Below are positions 1-13,600 of a stretch of 64,000 bases of DNA, in pieces (position 1 is the first letter of the stretch; each line of letters opens with the position of its first letter). Both the position numbers and the translations under genes were made by a program. Location: NCBI GenBank assembly GCA_936440205.1, contig OW387140.1, positions 22,069,659-22,133,658 of the forward strand, given 5' to 3'. The DNA is from Lepidonotus clava (Eukaryota > Annelida > Polychaeta > Phyllodocida > Polynoidae). Under the pieces are notes generated by a model. That model did not search any database. It was given only the letters and a program-made list of their open reading frames with translations, and had not been told where the DNA came from.

Positions 1-322
1 ATTATACCTACGTTAACAGCAACATCTCACTGTCTACCCTATACTCTACATCACATGGGGAAAACCAACATGACAAGCGGTGGGGTAGCGTTTCATTCCG
101 TAAGGTATAAATGTCATTAAAGGGCATTAAGTACTAACTGTACAAAGGAGGTTGAGATTATTCGTTCCTCATTAGTTATCACTAGAGGATCGGGTCTCAG
201 ATTCAGGTTCACTTCTGATCTGATTCCCGGTCCTCATTAGTTACATGTGGTTTGTCGGTACCCTCCCATTCATAGGACCAGAATGGGTAGCACCGAGTTT
301 CCCATTGTTATAATTGGGAGCA

Positions 323-357
323 GACTGCATATATTTTTTTTTTTTTAATATGCAGCC
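323..357 (-). other. Stem-loop in the non-coding region of the left LTR element
   Basis: The arms CTGCATAT and ATATGCAG flank a T-rich (A-rich on the element's strand) loop. A stem-loop of different sequence but the same kind occurs at the equivalent place of the right-hand element (60732-60765). Confidence 0.45.
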
Positions 358-750
358 TACACCCCCTTTAAATTATAGAGATGTGTAAATGCATCTCTTC
401 AGATCACTCACTTCCAGACAGCACCTAGTAAGTCGGGCCTTTACCGAAGTACAGTACAAGGTTACACCCGTCCTTTGTTCAGGTCTATGCCCGTTTTTCT
501 TGTGGAGAGTCAAGACTACTCCTGAAAAGACTCCGCCCCCAGCTTATCCTAACTATGCGCATGCAGGGCAGGGATAGGTAGTGCTAAAGACAGAGTTAGA
601 ACTTTTAGCTCCTTTCTAATAGATCGGGTAAACTTATTAGCTCTGGGTGTCAACCAAGTTTATTGTAGCTTGTTCATCAGGGAATCAGTAGTCCATGTCC
701 CCCCTCTTCAGCTCAACTGTTGAGCGGAGACCTGGATACTTTTAGCGCCA

Positions 751-812
751 CGACGGCGGTCAAGACTAATTTTCATTCATTTATTTTTTTTTTTTTTTTC
801 TCGACGGCGGTC
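751..812 (-). other. Paired 11-bp motif GACCGCCGTCG, left copy
   Basis: Two copies of GACCGCCGTCG (minus strand, 751-761 and 802-812) are separated by an A-rich spacer. The same pair, similarly spaced, is found at 60297-60352. The surrounding sequence has diverged more than the motifs. Confidence 0.5.
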
Positions 813-882
813 AGCTCTGAAGCCGCTCATTTCCTTTATTAATTTTAATTATTTCTAATTTTTACCCGGGTTCTCCACCAAA

Positions 883-1500
883 TGAACTATTGTTAATGTT
901 TGATTTAAGACTGCGTAATGTTCGTGTATATCCAAGTCTTCATGAGTCGTTTATTCAGAATGCCTGAGTAATTCAGACTGCTTTTAAAGTTTGTCCGTCC
1001 ACTTCCCAATAGTTCAAAAGAAATGAACGATGAGGGAGCTTCTTAATATGAAAGGGTTTTTATTCAGTAAACATCTCATCCCGAGTCAAAGCCACCATGT
1101 ATAAGTCTTCATCAGTCCACCTCCCATCTCCTATCAGCAATCAACCACATTTAGAACACGAGTTGCTCCAACACCTTCTAGACCATTCTAGTATTCAGCT
1201 CTAACACAATCCTATGTCCGAGGTAGTGGGTATTGGTAAACTCCAGTCTGTTACACGGAGCCGATGTACTTACTCCAGGTATAACTCCTTGGTTAAACTT
1301 ACTTAGCTGACATTCTCACTAAAACTCTAGTGACTACTAACCACTAACTGCTCGCTCCCTACCTTGCAGCGCCTTTTATACTGGTTAACAGGTGGCGCTA
1401 GGAGCGTAAGATATTTCTCCTAGAAGTAGACTTGCTAAGCCTGATCCTTGATGGATTATATAACACGAGAATATATTAAAAGTGCTAAGCTATTAGTACA
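883..1500 (-). repeat. LTR of the minus-strand element
   Basis: On the minus strand it starts TGTACTAATAGC and ends AATAGTTCA, the same termini as the LTR at 46234-46822. A TATAAAAG box (1373-1380, minus strand) sits in the same context as in the other LTR, after a shared GCGCCACCTGTTAACCAG block, and an AATAAA-type signal lies at 1058-1063. The TG...CA ends and the adjacent primer-site-like TGG fix the borders. Confidence 0.8.
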
Positions 1501-4213
1501 ACGTCAGCAAAACTTCAATTTACTTAAACCAAGAAACAAAATACTGAAGTAAGGTGTTGTGCAATCTACATCAAAGAGGCCTTGAAAATGGCCAAAGGAA
1601 AAAGTAGTAATCTTTGAAGCAGTATTAGCACCTCAGCCTATGGTATATCAAGCTTCCTGTTTTATCAGATTAATGTAGGTTACCCCGGGGAGATTAATTC
1701 CTAGACTCTCCCAGCTTAAACAACCCCATCGGCTTTGAGACAGGCCTTTTATTCACTGTGAGCCGATTACAAAGGGGTCTATTGCACAAGCTGCCGATTT
1801 TCTATTAAACAGAGAAGTGGAGTGGAATGAGGAGAGGAGCGGAGGAGTGTGAACCGGGCTGGCTGCATTGCCCTTGTCCAAATAGTCCTTTTTTTATTCT
1901 CTTGAACTAGCCCCGAATATCAATACACCAAATCAATGGTTCTTGGGGCGTTAAATGTAATTCACGAAGAGAAGTGTAAGGAGGGGATATGGCGTTTGAG
2001 GACTGAACGAAATACCCTGTGCTTTGCTATAAAACACTGTGACCTATATAGACCAGGGACTTGGATAATGTGATGACATAGGTTCACTGACATACCTTTG
2101 TGTTTGTGAAGAAGGATCCATACAAACGATCCTCAAGGGCCCGAATAAGTCTATCTTCGCCATGTTTTGAACTATTTATCTGATTGTAAGCTGCCTACTG
2201 TGGCAAATTATAATTATCATCTACTCGCCTTTTACTAAAATGGTTAACAAACTTATGTTTGTTGATATCTATATCCATGCTTCTAGTATCAAGTTCCTCT
2301 GTATACGACCTGTACATCTTTTTCGTTATAGGATGGCGCTGCCCTGGTGTTATAGACTCGAAATACTACTTTGGGAACAAGTCCCAACAGGAGGGCCATA
2401 GATTCCCAACAATTCAATTGCAAATCTAAACATTTTACCATGAGTTGACATTTTCAAGTAGGTAGATATTCAAAATGTCAAGTACATACTAATGGTCCTG
2501 CCTGTCTGTGAGGTCCTGCCTGCCTAGCACACAATCCTAATCACCAACTTGAACCGGAAAGAGATTTGAAAAAAAGAAAATCACCCACCCACCAATCAAC
2601 TTGTTTTGATATTTGACCTCTATTCAGATTTGAACCTAGGTCAATCTCGATAAAAATTACTGCCAAAACGTGTAAACTGGGAAATTTAATATGGGAGCAC
2701 TTAATACATGGTTGGAACTGCACTAACACAAGTTGATACATAGTAATCTGTGGATTTAATAATATAATTTTACCCTTTTTATATTGTTACTTTAAATAGT
2801 ATTGAAGGATCGACTGGATTAAAAATAGGCCTCTCTATAAACGTTACAGCAGTGAAGTGAGCGAGTTCACCCATTCCCAAAACTTGAACCAGCTATCTGT
2901 ATCTGTAAGCAACCAAACCAAGAGTACCTAACGGATTAAGACTGTATTCTAAGTCCCTAGACTTGCCTCCCCTCGCCCCTGCAGCCTCCGTCACCCGAGG
3001 GAAAAGTGGGGAGTGTCTGCAAATAATAGTCTTCTCTTGAGTCGGCACCAACCGTTTATTCTGCTTCAAAAACGGCAGTCTTGTACTTGAAGTGACCCGT
3101 GATGTAGCTTTCCCCTGCCCACCCACAGACTTGCAGCCTCCTCTCAGACGGCCAGCTTCTGAATACACCAAAGACCAGATACGGCGTTTAAACTGACTGC
3201 TTATGTCTACAACGCAGTCCTCGGAGCTTTGATACTCTCCCTTTTTAAGTTGACATGAGTTGATACAGGATTTCCAAAAGGAGTAGTCGTCATTTAGGCT
3301 TAATATTAAAACGCTAAAAGGAATCGTATACACCTTGATAGACTACTCGGTTTTCATAAAGTTTGTAAGAAGTATATTTTGACTCAGCCATGCGGGAAGC
3401 GTTTTATAACGTTGTGTCTGTCTCTTTGATTTAAAAAGTGCATCCCACCGAATGTAAATATGAAAAGAAAAAGATCTACCTCTGAAGCATAAACTTTGAA
3501 GACATGATTTAAGAAGAACATTCAAATGTAAGCTTATCGACGTTATGGTAGTGCACATGTTTGGTCTCATGTGCCCACTCATGTAGGACAACACAATGTC
3601 TAGTTTTTTTTTATCACAAACCACCTGAGCTACAGGTACTCGAGCCTGGACTGGCGTTCAACGCCGTGATACCTAATAATCTGAGTTGAGAGTACCAAGA
3701 TGTTTTTTAATTATAGGAATGGTGGATTGCGTGGAGTTTTTGTGGGACATATTGTCAACCCATGGTAATGTGGTTGGGATTTAATTTGTGTGAAGAATTA
3801 TCCACAGTCAGTCCATACTATTACATTATAAACTACATATGCATATAAATGATAAAGGAGTAATTCAATTATATTCAGTTTTTCGCAAATCATTTTACAG
3901 ATTTTCTTATGCTAAGGAATACTACGGAGAGCTTTTGTGAAGATTTAGGGAATTAGAAGCAGTCCACGTTGGTTAATGGGATATCAGCATGCTTCGTAAG
4001 ATATAGTTACACTCTTTGCTGGTCACAAGCTTTGATAGATAGACATATTCAATACATCAAGGTAAAGAAACTTGATGAAACGAATTTGATATTGATATTA
4101 TTCTTACAATCTTTAGGCTTGCAGTTTTCTAGCTTCTTTCAAGACATGAGTGAGTTCGATTTGAATAATCGAAAGTTTAAGTATCGTTAAAGAACATTTC
4201 ATGAAACGTTTCA

Positions 4214-4245
4214 TATAAAAGACAGCAGACTGGTAGTTCAGTGTT
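4214..4245 (+). promoter_or_regulatory. Possible TATA-type core promoter
   Basis: TATAAAAG at 4214-4221 is followed about 20-25 bases later by TTCAGTG, which resembles an initiator. No coding exon is recognised downstream; it could serve the MARVEL gene 10 kb away or be chance. Weak call. Confidence 0.15.
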
Positions 4246-7100
4246 ATACACAGCAGAGCGAAAGAGCAGAAGGAAAGGATTCATATTAACATAGGCTAAA
4301 CGTACTCCATGACACTTTATTCATATACGTGTCCATGTCCATTACCAGACGCGCTGTGGCTGTTGATCATTTATTACTTCTGAATTATGCTATCTGCCCT
4401 GCTGCCGCTGCAACAAAACAGTTAGATGACTGCGATTACGATCGCTGTGGGAATTAAGTATGCGCTAAATCCGTCCTTTCTGACGTCAGATGGCGTCTGA
4501 AACGCTGATCAGAAGATTGATTTCACATACTTCACCGTCATCGACGAAATGTCAGACCGCAATAGACGAAGTCTGAAACAATCTTCCTCTGCAAGTTAAC
4601 CTTTTATTTATGAAATTTTCCCAACAGGAAAAAAATGTTTGCATGTAGATAGAAAAGGGGTGACTAAAATGGCATTTATATATGGACTCCTATTAATGAA
4701 CAATACAATTTCAGACGAGGGTAGGGGGATAGAAGACAAGATAGACGGCATTATTACATGTAAATCGGTTCAAGGTCGTTATACCTAAATGCTGCTCCGG
4801 ATGGAAACCAGGCGGCTATCAGGCGACCCCAGCTCGCAGACCCAGCCAGTAACTGCAGCCGACTCCTCCCGATCCCCTCCCCCAAAATGACATACATTTG
4901 TTCGGATCAGAGAGAACATGCTGGGGCAAATTTGTCCCCTGCTAGGAGCAAGGCCGGCCTACTTATCGGCTGCCTGCTTCCCGCTCCCATAAGAGGGGTA
5001 GGGCTTTGGGTTGGGCGGCCGACGTATTCTGCCGTTATGCTCCTTAGGGGGATTGCTTCTGTGGATGTAAAAAGAAATCAAGAGTATTGTGGCTGTGGAT
5101 CGGTGTTACTGAGCGATGTCGTTAGTTTCCTGTATGATATGAATAGACTGTCTTGGTCAGGTAGCTGTGATATTCAGCTATTATCCAGATTCATTTCGAC
5201 ATCCTTCTGGTAAAATATTCATATAGTATCACGAGAAGAAATTGTCAATTCATGGCTTTTCATAGGGACTGCCAACGTCAGAAAATAAAGCGATAAACCA
5301 ATGTAAACGCCTGCTAATGGGGGAAGACATCCTGATTGGGTATGTTAATACCTCTGATAGCTGTAAAACGCAAAGTGTGTAGATTTACCAGCCCTCTCCG
5401 AGAATCATAATGCCCCCAAACCCTTCTCCTGACCCCTAAATGAAGGTAAATCCCATCCCTCTGTCGGTCAATCCGCGTGAGATGTCTTAACGGTTCGACA
5501 ATCATGAAATGAAATGTTAAGTAGGAATGCATGGGCTTTTCGCGTGGGTTGTAGAATTATTCTCCTTTGTGAGATTGTTTCTGCGGATTTGATAAGAAAT
5601 CAAAAGTAATGTCGCTATGGCTTCTGAAGGTCGGTGTTAATGTTTTGTTAAGTTTTTATTAACCTCGAAGACATGTCTTTGAAACTATATCTTTATTCTA
5701 TCAGGAATCTGCATGATATATGCGCCAGCTTCATTAGCAATATAGTAAGGTATTTTGCTTACTTGAAACACATTGCTAGCAAACGTTCACGTTTTTGTTA
5801 TAATTGTTTATTCACCAATCTATGCGGACATTAATGTGGCCCCCATTGTCACCAATACCAATTGTCTACAAATTTCTTTAAGCTGGCTCATCTCTCCAAA
5901 TGATTTCTGATCCCAGCCTTCCTGAGAGGTCGGGATTTTGGTCCTGGGTCCTCTGGCCTTCTGTTATTATTCATGAAATCTCGCCACTAGAGGGCCTTAT
6001 CGTCAAGTCCCGCGTGACAACCAGCCTCGTTCTCAGATCGATACCTGGGTCACGTGGTTTGATTTGAGGTAACCCAGGGCCCGTGATGGTCGGGTGAGGG
6101 TCAGTGAAACCAGGGTCGGCCGGCGATGTTGTTTAGGCAGGAGAACTCTCGAACTTCGGCGAATTTTGTAATTGACTCTACATTTAAACATTTCTTATAT
6201 ATTGTTGATCTTGTTTTGATAACAAATCTTCGAAAATGTTTGGCAAAGCTGCGATTTCTTATGCGAAATGTGCAAATAACCTTCTCTGTTCAACTGATGC
6301 GGAATTTCAAAATGTCTGAAACGTTCCACCCAGTTTGAGATGTAATGTGTTTGGTGAATAGGCCTAAATCTGATCATAAGTACTAGAAAATGAGCCTACC
6401 TCTTCTGAGACCTCAGACTTGTATCGGCCAAACACGTTGTTACAATGGGACCCTTCTCACATCTTGGTTGGAATAGTTATTATGTAGACCTACTTGGTGT
6501 GACCCTGTCCGTGTCATCGTACCAAGACATTGCTATTGACATAAACTTTATGACCCTTTCCTTTCTGTTACAACAAGGGTAAATTGCATGAAACACGATT
6601 TACCGTCGTGCAAACAACATTATACGACCAACCAATAGGGAGTTTACCGCCCTGGTACGAGATCATCATGCATGGGTGAGTACACTCGGACGTCGGCGCA
6701 TCCCGACCACGCGGGAGTCGTCGTCCAGCTGTCGACGACCTCGGAGACCCTCCTAACACGGTACTGGAGGACGCTAGCCCCGTCCTAATAGCATGCAAGG
6801 GACAAAGAGATGTCGTAGTTGATTAGGGATGACATTCGCAAGAAATGATCAGTACAGCAGGCCTCAAAGCGAACCTTTTAAGCAGTGTTATTTAAACCCT
6901 TTTCCATATTAAGTGATCGGTAAATCGAATTATAAGGGTAAACCAGATGTACAGGGAACTCATCAAGAATCAAGACCAAACAAAGGAAATTGTATGGAAT
7001 AGGCCTATATAATAATGTCCCAAATTATTCCTATGACTGTGTTATCAAAAATTCCTTAGCATGGTTGACAGTGTGGCTATAGGTACAGTGAAAACCACGC

Positions 7101-7119
7101 AATGCGCCCTTGGCGCATT
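7101..7119. other. Short perfect hairpin
   Basis: AATGCGCC-CTT-GGCGCATT, an 8-bp GC-rich stem with a 3-base loop in AT-rich surroundings. No associated element was seen. Confidence 0.3.
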
Positions 7120-9689
7120 AAAACATAATGGTGCCTTAATTATTATGGTTTAAAAAATGCGATATTGTCAGAATTTCAGGCATCTGAAATATAAAAACAA
7201 TTGCCCGTTCATTTTTGATACTGCTCTTTTCAGTCTATACGTGCTGAGTGCATTCCAGATATTTCTTATATCACTGTAGTGATGTTTCTTGAAAAATAAG
7301 AACACTTTCTGTGATAGAGCTTTAATAATGAATAAGGAGTTGCTGATTGTGTGGTTCTAAAAAATGAGAGGTTAATTCTGGGGTACTACATCTAGTTCAG
7401 TTCACAAAGTGCTGTTTAAACACACACAAAATCAGTGTTTAGAGACAACCATAGCGACCCGACCCTGCCTCCATGGCAGACCAGAATGTTGTTGATTTTA
7501 CTCAGAAAATTAAAATTAACAATAATCCCAAAGTAGTAACGCCAAATCATAAAGCAGCTACTAAAAAATGCCAATTTTGTCTATTTTCAGCTTGAAATTA
7601 GATAAAACTGTTATTTTCAAAAGCTCTCTTTTTGGTAAGTGGATTCATTATTTCCATTTTGCGACCTTTTAAATGGACCTTTTTTCGTGATCCCCGCTTT
7701 TAGGCCTGCTACAGTCATCTTTCGACAAGACCACGTAAGAGCACTCTTTATTTGATTTTGGTCTGTCTGTTTGCAAATGGCATAGCTTTTTGTTATATAT
7801 AGGGAACCCTGAAACATACCATGAACAGTCTCTGGTTGGAAAATAATTAATCTATTATCGTTCATTGAAGCGTTTGCTTGTATACATAGGCCATTTAGTT
7901 TTTCATGCCGATGGTACTGGTGATTTAGTACATTCACAGTAGATGCACATACATGATGAGTGTGACAATAATACTCTGCCCGGACCAGCTTCGGGAGATG
8001 GAGGAGAACTGTCGCCACCTGCACCTGGGCTTGTCGCCGGCGTATTGTGTGCTGAGACATGCATACTGGATGGGTCCTAGGGGATTAACGTACTGCTAGA
8101 CGGACACACCCGCGCCGCCCACCCGGGTAAACAGAATAATATCTTAGGCCGAATGGGACTCTTTTATCATTCAGTTTTCATGAGTTCTAGTAACATGTAT
8201 ATCCAAGGTACGTGGTAAAAATTATACAAGGATTTACTCATTTATTTTTTAACGGGCTGGTGAATGGTTCTTTTTGAGGCATTGCGCTTCTATAAGCTAA
8301 GAAGGTGCTATCAATGTTTTTTTGTCAAGGGTGGAAATCGGCAGAAATGGTATACCCCAGAGACCCCAGAGAATTATATGAGGACGCTGCATGCTTAATT
8401 CTGCATCCAAATTGTATTGTCAGGCCGTGATTTAGTAGGTATCTCTATACGTATACTGTGTTAGCGGTAAAAGGGATCGTTCATCTCTGGTTTCTTGTTT
8501 GCTGGCCCAATATTTGCAGATCTTTAAAAGAGCGAGCCTATTGAACAGGGCCTGTCAGTCGCTGTATTTAATGTCGTTTTTATCAGTCCTGAAAAAGGTG
8601 AAATCCAATGGCAATTCTCCGGGCAATTGATTTTGCATGGCTGGATGGGAAATGCAGTTATCTTTGAATATTTGGCGTTCATTTTGCACAGAAAAAGAGG
8701 GCTTGTCATCGTGGTTCATATGCCGTGTGTTACCGATGACGCTGCCTGGGAACTGTCATCTGGTATGCGGCAGGATTCATACAGATAGCGTGTATTGTCG
8801 GAGCGCTTTAGCAGCTTTAAGCCGACGTGCACTTAGGAGGGGTAGGTTCGTTGTACGCCAGAGGAGCCCTCATAACAATGAAAGAGGATTGGTTCTGAAT
8901 TTACTTCATCAACCTACATTGCTCGAAGAGTTTTATGTTTATATATTTGTCAAGTTGATTTACCTTACTAATAAGAATAAGAAATGCCTACTTTGTTATA
9001 TTTTGTTCATAGAATAGGCTACAGGTAATACACAAAATCAAAATTCACATGATTAGCCTAATTAGCTGCGAATATGGCCCCTGGTAGTAATGGTTTGTAA
9101 GGCTGCAGCCTGAGTATAATGACAGGTATAGAGAGCTGGTTCACACTACAAACCATAGCCTAGTTTGTTCAATGATAATTATGATACAACAAATGTCCAT
9201 GTTTAATTTACAATTCTTATTAATAGCTTCAGTTGGGGGCCATCGGTTACAATCAAATTACCTTTAAAAAAGTCAGCGCAGGAGAAATGGCCATTTCCTT
9301 GCATTACAGAATAATAGGTTGCAGTTTAATTACAGTTGGTTATGTTCACATGCATAATTTCGTAATGAGTCATACGTCTGAGCAAGGATATGGGTACACT
9401 CTTTCTGGCACAAACAGGTGATAAAGAGCTCGTGTAAATTGTCGCGTATGGCACTAGTTCATTCGGAATTCATGACTTGTTTGTTTTGTGCCAGGGACTG
9501 CTTATTACTCTATCACGTAGGTGTAATGAATGTGTAGCAGCTTGTTTGAAGGTATACGATTAATATACGTTAATAAAAGAGCCAATCCAAATGTAGGTAT
9601 CTATTTTTTATTGGTTTTATTTGCATCAACATAAACGTTGGGGTTACCCCTGATTCGGCACACAGTACAATTGGTTCGACACTTTATAA

Positions 9690-9895
9690 GTTTGAATGTC
9701 TTTATGAAATGTATAAAATTGATGCATAAGGACTATGTTGATCTGTTGGACATGTGACTGTAATTGTTAAATGATTTGAGTGCTTATCTTCAAAGCCCAG
9801 AAAGTCTGAATGTGATAACGAAATGTTTAAAAATGATAAAAAGAATTATGTCGATTGGTTAGATATTCGACTGTATTAAATTGTGTTGATATTTT
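9690..9895. repeat. Diverged tandem duplication, period about 114 bp
   Basis: The block beginning GTTTGAATGTC at 9690 and that beginning GTCTGAATGTG at 9804 align along roughly 85 bases with many substitutions, including the shared pieces GAAATGT and ACTGTA. It looks like an old local duplication with no coding potential. Confidence 0.35.
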
Positions 9896-10140
9896 GTGTG
9901 AAATTTATTGACCACTGGTATTATTTACTGTTCTCTATGTAAATCACCTTTTTCATTTTTCATTTCTGTAATGAACTGAAAAACAGAGACAACTCTATTA
10001 CTGATTGTGAATAAAAGTTTATGCACAAAAAAGAAACATCTTAGAATTTCATAAAAGTGCTAGGCCAGTGTTCAGCTCGTGAATGACTTTAGTCATTTTA
10101 CACCTTCGTAACACTAACAACTATATATAACTATAAAAAG

Positions 10141-10225
10141 ATGAATGAGGTCCCTGCAGCAGGGAGTCGAACCCAGTAGAGAAATGGTCCTACTCCATGA
10201 CCACTCCAAGTGAAGAGGTTCTTCT
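10141..10225 (-). repeat. tRNA-like fragment, probable SINE head
   Basis: The minus strand carries a perfect B-box match, GGTTCGACTCC, with a loose A-box-like TGGTCATGGAG about 27 bases before it. The acceptor and anticodon stems do not fold convincingly, so it is more likely a tRNA-derived SINE fragment or tRNA pseudogene than a working tRNA. Confidence 0.35.
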
Positions 10226-10586
10226 GCAACAAATCCCAAGTCTTTTTTTCCGTGATAAGAGAAGAACGTTATCAACGGTCGGACCTGGGTGTCTTTGACA
10301 AGTAGAGGATAATGTTAAAGCTTAAAACCTCTGAGGTCAGTCCAGAACCCCCAGAGTTTACTATGGGCGGTAGATCTATACTGAGTACCTGTTCAGACAG
10401 GGAGTTCCCAAGAGAACTTCGACGGGGGATCCACCCATCGATTTACTTCTGTTCGTTGATATGAGACATTCCTTCAAAGTATTGATTGCACAAAGATTAG
10501 AGGCTACATCACTGCCTGTATTACAAGTTGCTATAATGAATACCTTTGAACAATGTAATATTATGTTATATAATGATATATTATAA

Positions 10587-10656
10587 CGACCCTTTTCTGT
10601 GTAATTGTTGATTATATTACGTTTTATATAATCAATAATTATACAGAAAAAGGTCG
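10587..10656. repeat. Near-perfect inverted repeat (foldback or tiny MITE)
   Basis: Two arms of about 31 bases, beginning CGACCCTTTTCTGT and ending ACAGAAAAAGGTCG, pair around a loop of a few bases with only a few mismatches. No convincing target duplication was seen outside the arms. Confidence 0.55.
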
Positions 10657-13600
10657 AATTGCCTGCTTCGGACCCATGTACTTTTAGGTACGCACGTACA
10701 CCTCACAAGGTTGCGTGATGTGGAAAGGCTGTCTATAGTACTACTGTAACATGTGAATGAGGACGGCATCAACTGTTCAGCTCAGGGCCCCTTTTAGACT
10801 TAGCCCGCCAGCCCCTCCTTCCGACTCAATGTCAAGCACTACTCGCTGGAAGCCCTCCTCCGGCGGTGACTTCCAGGCCTCAATAGATAGCCTCTATCCC
10901 CGCTCTACCCATTTCCCTTCAGCCTCTCCAGACCTCCTTTACAGAGTCTTTTCTCCCGCCAACCTCGATGCAACTTGCCAACAAAATAATAAAGCCGAAT
11001 AAGTGCCTTTCAGTGTTATTAGTTGGCAATTCAATACTCGTAATCGTTTAATTGGGGTTTAAATTTGCATAGACAACAGGGAAATACTAGTTAGAACAAT
11101 TAGAAATTAAATCAATGATCTCCAGGGTTAACAAGCCTGCAAAATAGCGTATACTTCTTAAAAGCCTCAACGCTAGTGTTCATCCCGCACAGTCTTAGGT
11201 GTATAATACACTTGTCCAAATACAAATACCGGAATGTAGAATCGGTAAAAACAATATGTGGTGATGTCCGGTAAAAACAAACCTATAGCTGGTGTCCGGG
11301 ACGTGTTAGGTGCTTTCAGGGCGGGCAGCTCGGGGTGGTCAGATCACCGTAGACGGGCCTATTGATTGGCCCGGGACCTGCACACCCTGGAGGCCCGCCC
11401 AGCTGGCTTCTACATACATGTGTACTTGCTACGTCCCTTGTAACAAGTAGGGGCGTTTACATTTTTCACTTGATTTGCATGTTTTCTTTTCTACTCTAAC
11501 TATGCACCCGCTGTCGCTTCTGTTGTGTTTAGTATTTAAGGCGCACCTAGTGTCAATTGCAATTGTCGTGCAGAGCGGTAACATTTACCATAATGGGTGC
11601 AGACTTGTCTTTGGATTGTTTCATTTGGCTTCGCTATTGGATACCCAAACGCTTAGAAATATAGTTAAGGTAACACGAACCTCAGCTTAATGAAAATTGG
11701 TAACATAAAAAGCTATGGAGGAATGGTCAGACCCTAATGGAAGTTAATGTGAGGCGAGTGACAAATCCGCCTATTCCCACGGGCCTAATGTCCGGGGCTG
11801 GGGAGGGGGAAGGGAGAGGGGTTGTGTCCGGGGACACAGGAGGTGAGTGGTTGGGGTTGGGCAAGGGGAGCACCAGTTTGCCAAGTTAACCACTGCCCTG
11901 GTGCCCTAGGCCTGGAGACATTAACGGTCGACCAGTGGAAAGTATTGATCAGCTGATCCCAGGGCCAGAGAGCCTCGTCCAAAAAAACGGTTGGTGAAAG
12001 CCATTACTTTTCAGGCAAAGTTAAATGACAAAAGATGGACGTCTGGGTGAAATAGTAAACTACATATATGCTGCAAACTTTCACAGTAAACTTCAGGTCA
12101 GTACTCACATGATTAGTAAAACAGGACGCAGTGCATAGACAAGAGTTATGGAAGTTTACCGATACAGAGATCACAAAAGAAACATTTGTGTTTTTCCATG
12201 CAGTTTGCAGAAGCGTTCACTCAGTCACATGCCCATATCTATTTGTATTTATTTTCAATGTAAGATCGCTTCACTAGTGATGTGAACATTTTTATGTAAT
12301 AGGTCTAGTCTGAAGATGTCTAGAAGGGCTATCACACTTCCCATTACTGATCATGAGTTGGAGTACCGGGAGGACCTGAGAAGCTCACCCTAATGGATGG
12401 CCTTATAAAGGGGAGTCCAGAGATGGAGGGGGACGGGAGCGGCTCTTGTTTCCCCTCACGTGTAATTTACAACCAACACCTAATGAGCAACATGGAAGCC
12501 GGAGGGGGAGGTCGTGGACGGGTAGGAGGCTCTCACATAGTGAAGGTGTGTTCCCAATGCAATTCCAGGCCCCCGATGGAGACTGGAAAAAAACTGATGG
12601 CATTTTTATCCCTAGATTGTCTAATTATAGTAATTTGTCACCAAAATTACGGAATTATGTTTTTCATGTATTTCCCTCAAATGCTAATAAAAGAACACTT
12701 TATTGTCATTATAAACTTTAAACGGGTGTATTTCAGCTAACCATGTCATTTGGCTCTTGATATTGCTCATAAGTCCATGCATGCACTATACCACTTAAGA
12801 GGGAATGCTGTCCTTTCGAAGATAGGTTTAGCGTAAATAATCATATAAAAGAGGAATAGCAGGTCTCCAATGGGCACATTATTGGTGCTATTTATAGCAT
12901 GCAGGCAGAGGCCGGCAATATACAGTCTCAATGGGTCTGGAAGTAGTCTGCCGACCTTTCAAGTCGCGCAGACGACATTCGTCATCGGCGCGAATCCTCC
13001 TCACAATTTGCCTGCGTAGAAACCAGACGACAGATACGGGTGTTTTGGCGGGAAGAGCGCCGTGATGGATCAACTTGGCGAGCCATGCCCGCGCAGGGTT
13101 GATGAGGTTTTTATCAGGGCCCAGTTCTCTTTCGCCCTTATGTACAACCAAGTGTTGAACATGTTATTGTGTCCTTTGGTAGAAATTGTGTATTCTCAGA
13201 CACTTCTTAAATATATGTATCTCGTATACACATTTTTATGTATTAGAAACCGTGAACCATGAAAACTCTATTATTTGAATTGTTTCCTAACGTGTAATGT
13301 ATAACACAAGAGAGGGGCTTCCACACGTACATTCCCACACCCTGACCATTAGGCCTGACGACATGTAGAGTGTTACCCCATTATGGTGGCCATACCTTGA
13401 GTGTGTCAAGTCATTACCGGCAAGCATCCATCACCCAATCAGCAGCCGAGCTCCGCTGAGGGCTGACTCATACAGACAATCACGAGTTCTCAATACGTTT
13501 GTAGTTTGCCCTCGTCGACCTAGTATGACACCCTTTGGTATAAATAAAACATAAACAGCCTTACCAACGACTCATTGCCTATAATACACATACATTAAGT

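Larger units (their letters stand above)
1..1500 (-). mobile_element. Edge of a Ty3/gypsy-type LTR element, minus strand
   Basis: Read on the minus strand, 1500 to 883 is an LTR and 882 to 1 is internal sequence; the element leaves the window at base 1. The LTR matches, with clear divergence, the 5' LTR at 46234-46822. The internal part in view matches the non-coding stretch at about 60.24-61.02 kb of that larger element rather than its gag, so this copy looks like a shortened, non-coding relative. Internal sequence and LTR meet at a TGGTGGAGA primer-site-like motif. No coding region is visible. Its far LTR lies outside, so its age cannot be estimated from the two LTRs, but it is plainly diverged from the right-hand element. 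Confidence 0.8.
1501..10140. other. No gene recognised; AT-rich intergenic or intronic DNA
   Basis: The open frames here are short and show no recognisable domain or splice-bounded exon. A first exon of the MARVEL gene that starts downstream could lie here but was not identified. Small landmarks are a TATAAAAG box, a short perfect hairpin and a diverged tandem duplication, each listed separately. A polyadenylation-like AATAAA at 10010-10015, followed by an A-rich run, might be the end of an old retroposed sequence. Confidence 0.5.

Noticed and set aside
2893-3333. 146-codon minus-strand ORF
   Set aside because: No recognisable family; composition is like the surrounding non-coding DNA.
7617-8060. 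147-codon minus-strand ORF
   Set aside because: No domain, no splice context and ordinary AT-rich composition; a chance frame cannot be excluded.
11318-11405. GGGCGGGC...GCCCGCCC inverted pair
   Set aside because: Short GC-only arms with a long unpaired loop; likely chance in a GC-rich patch.
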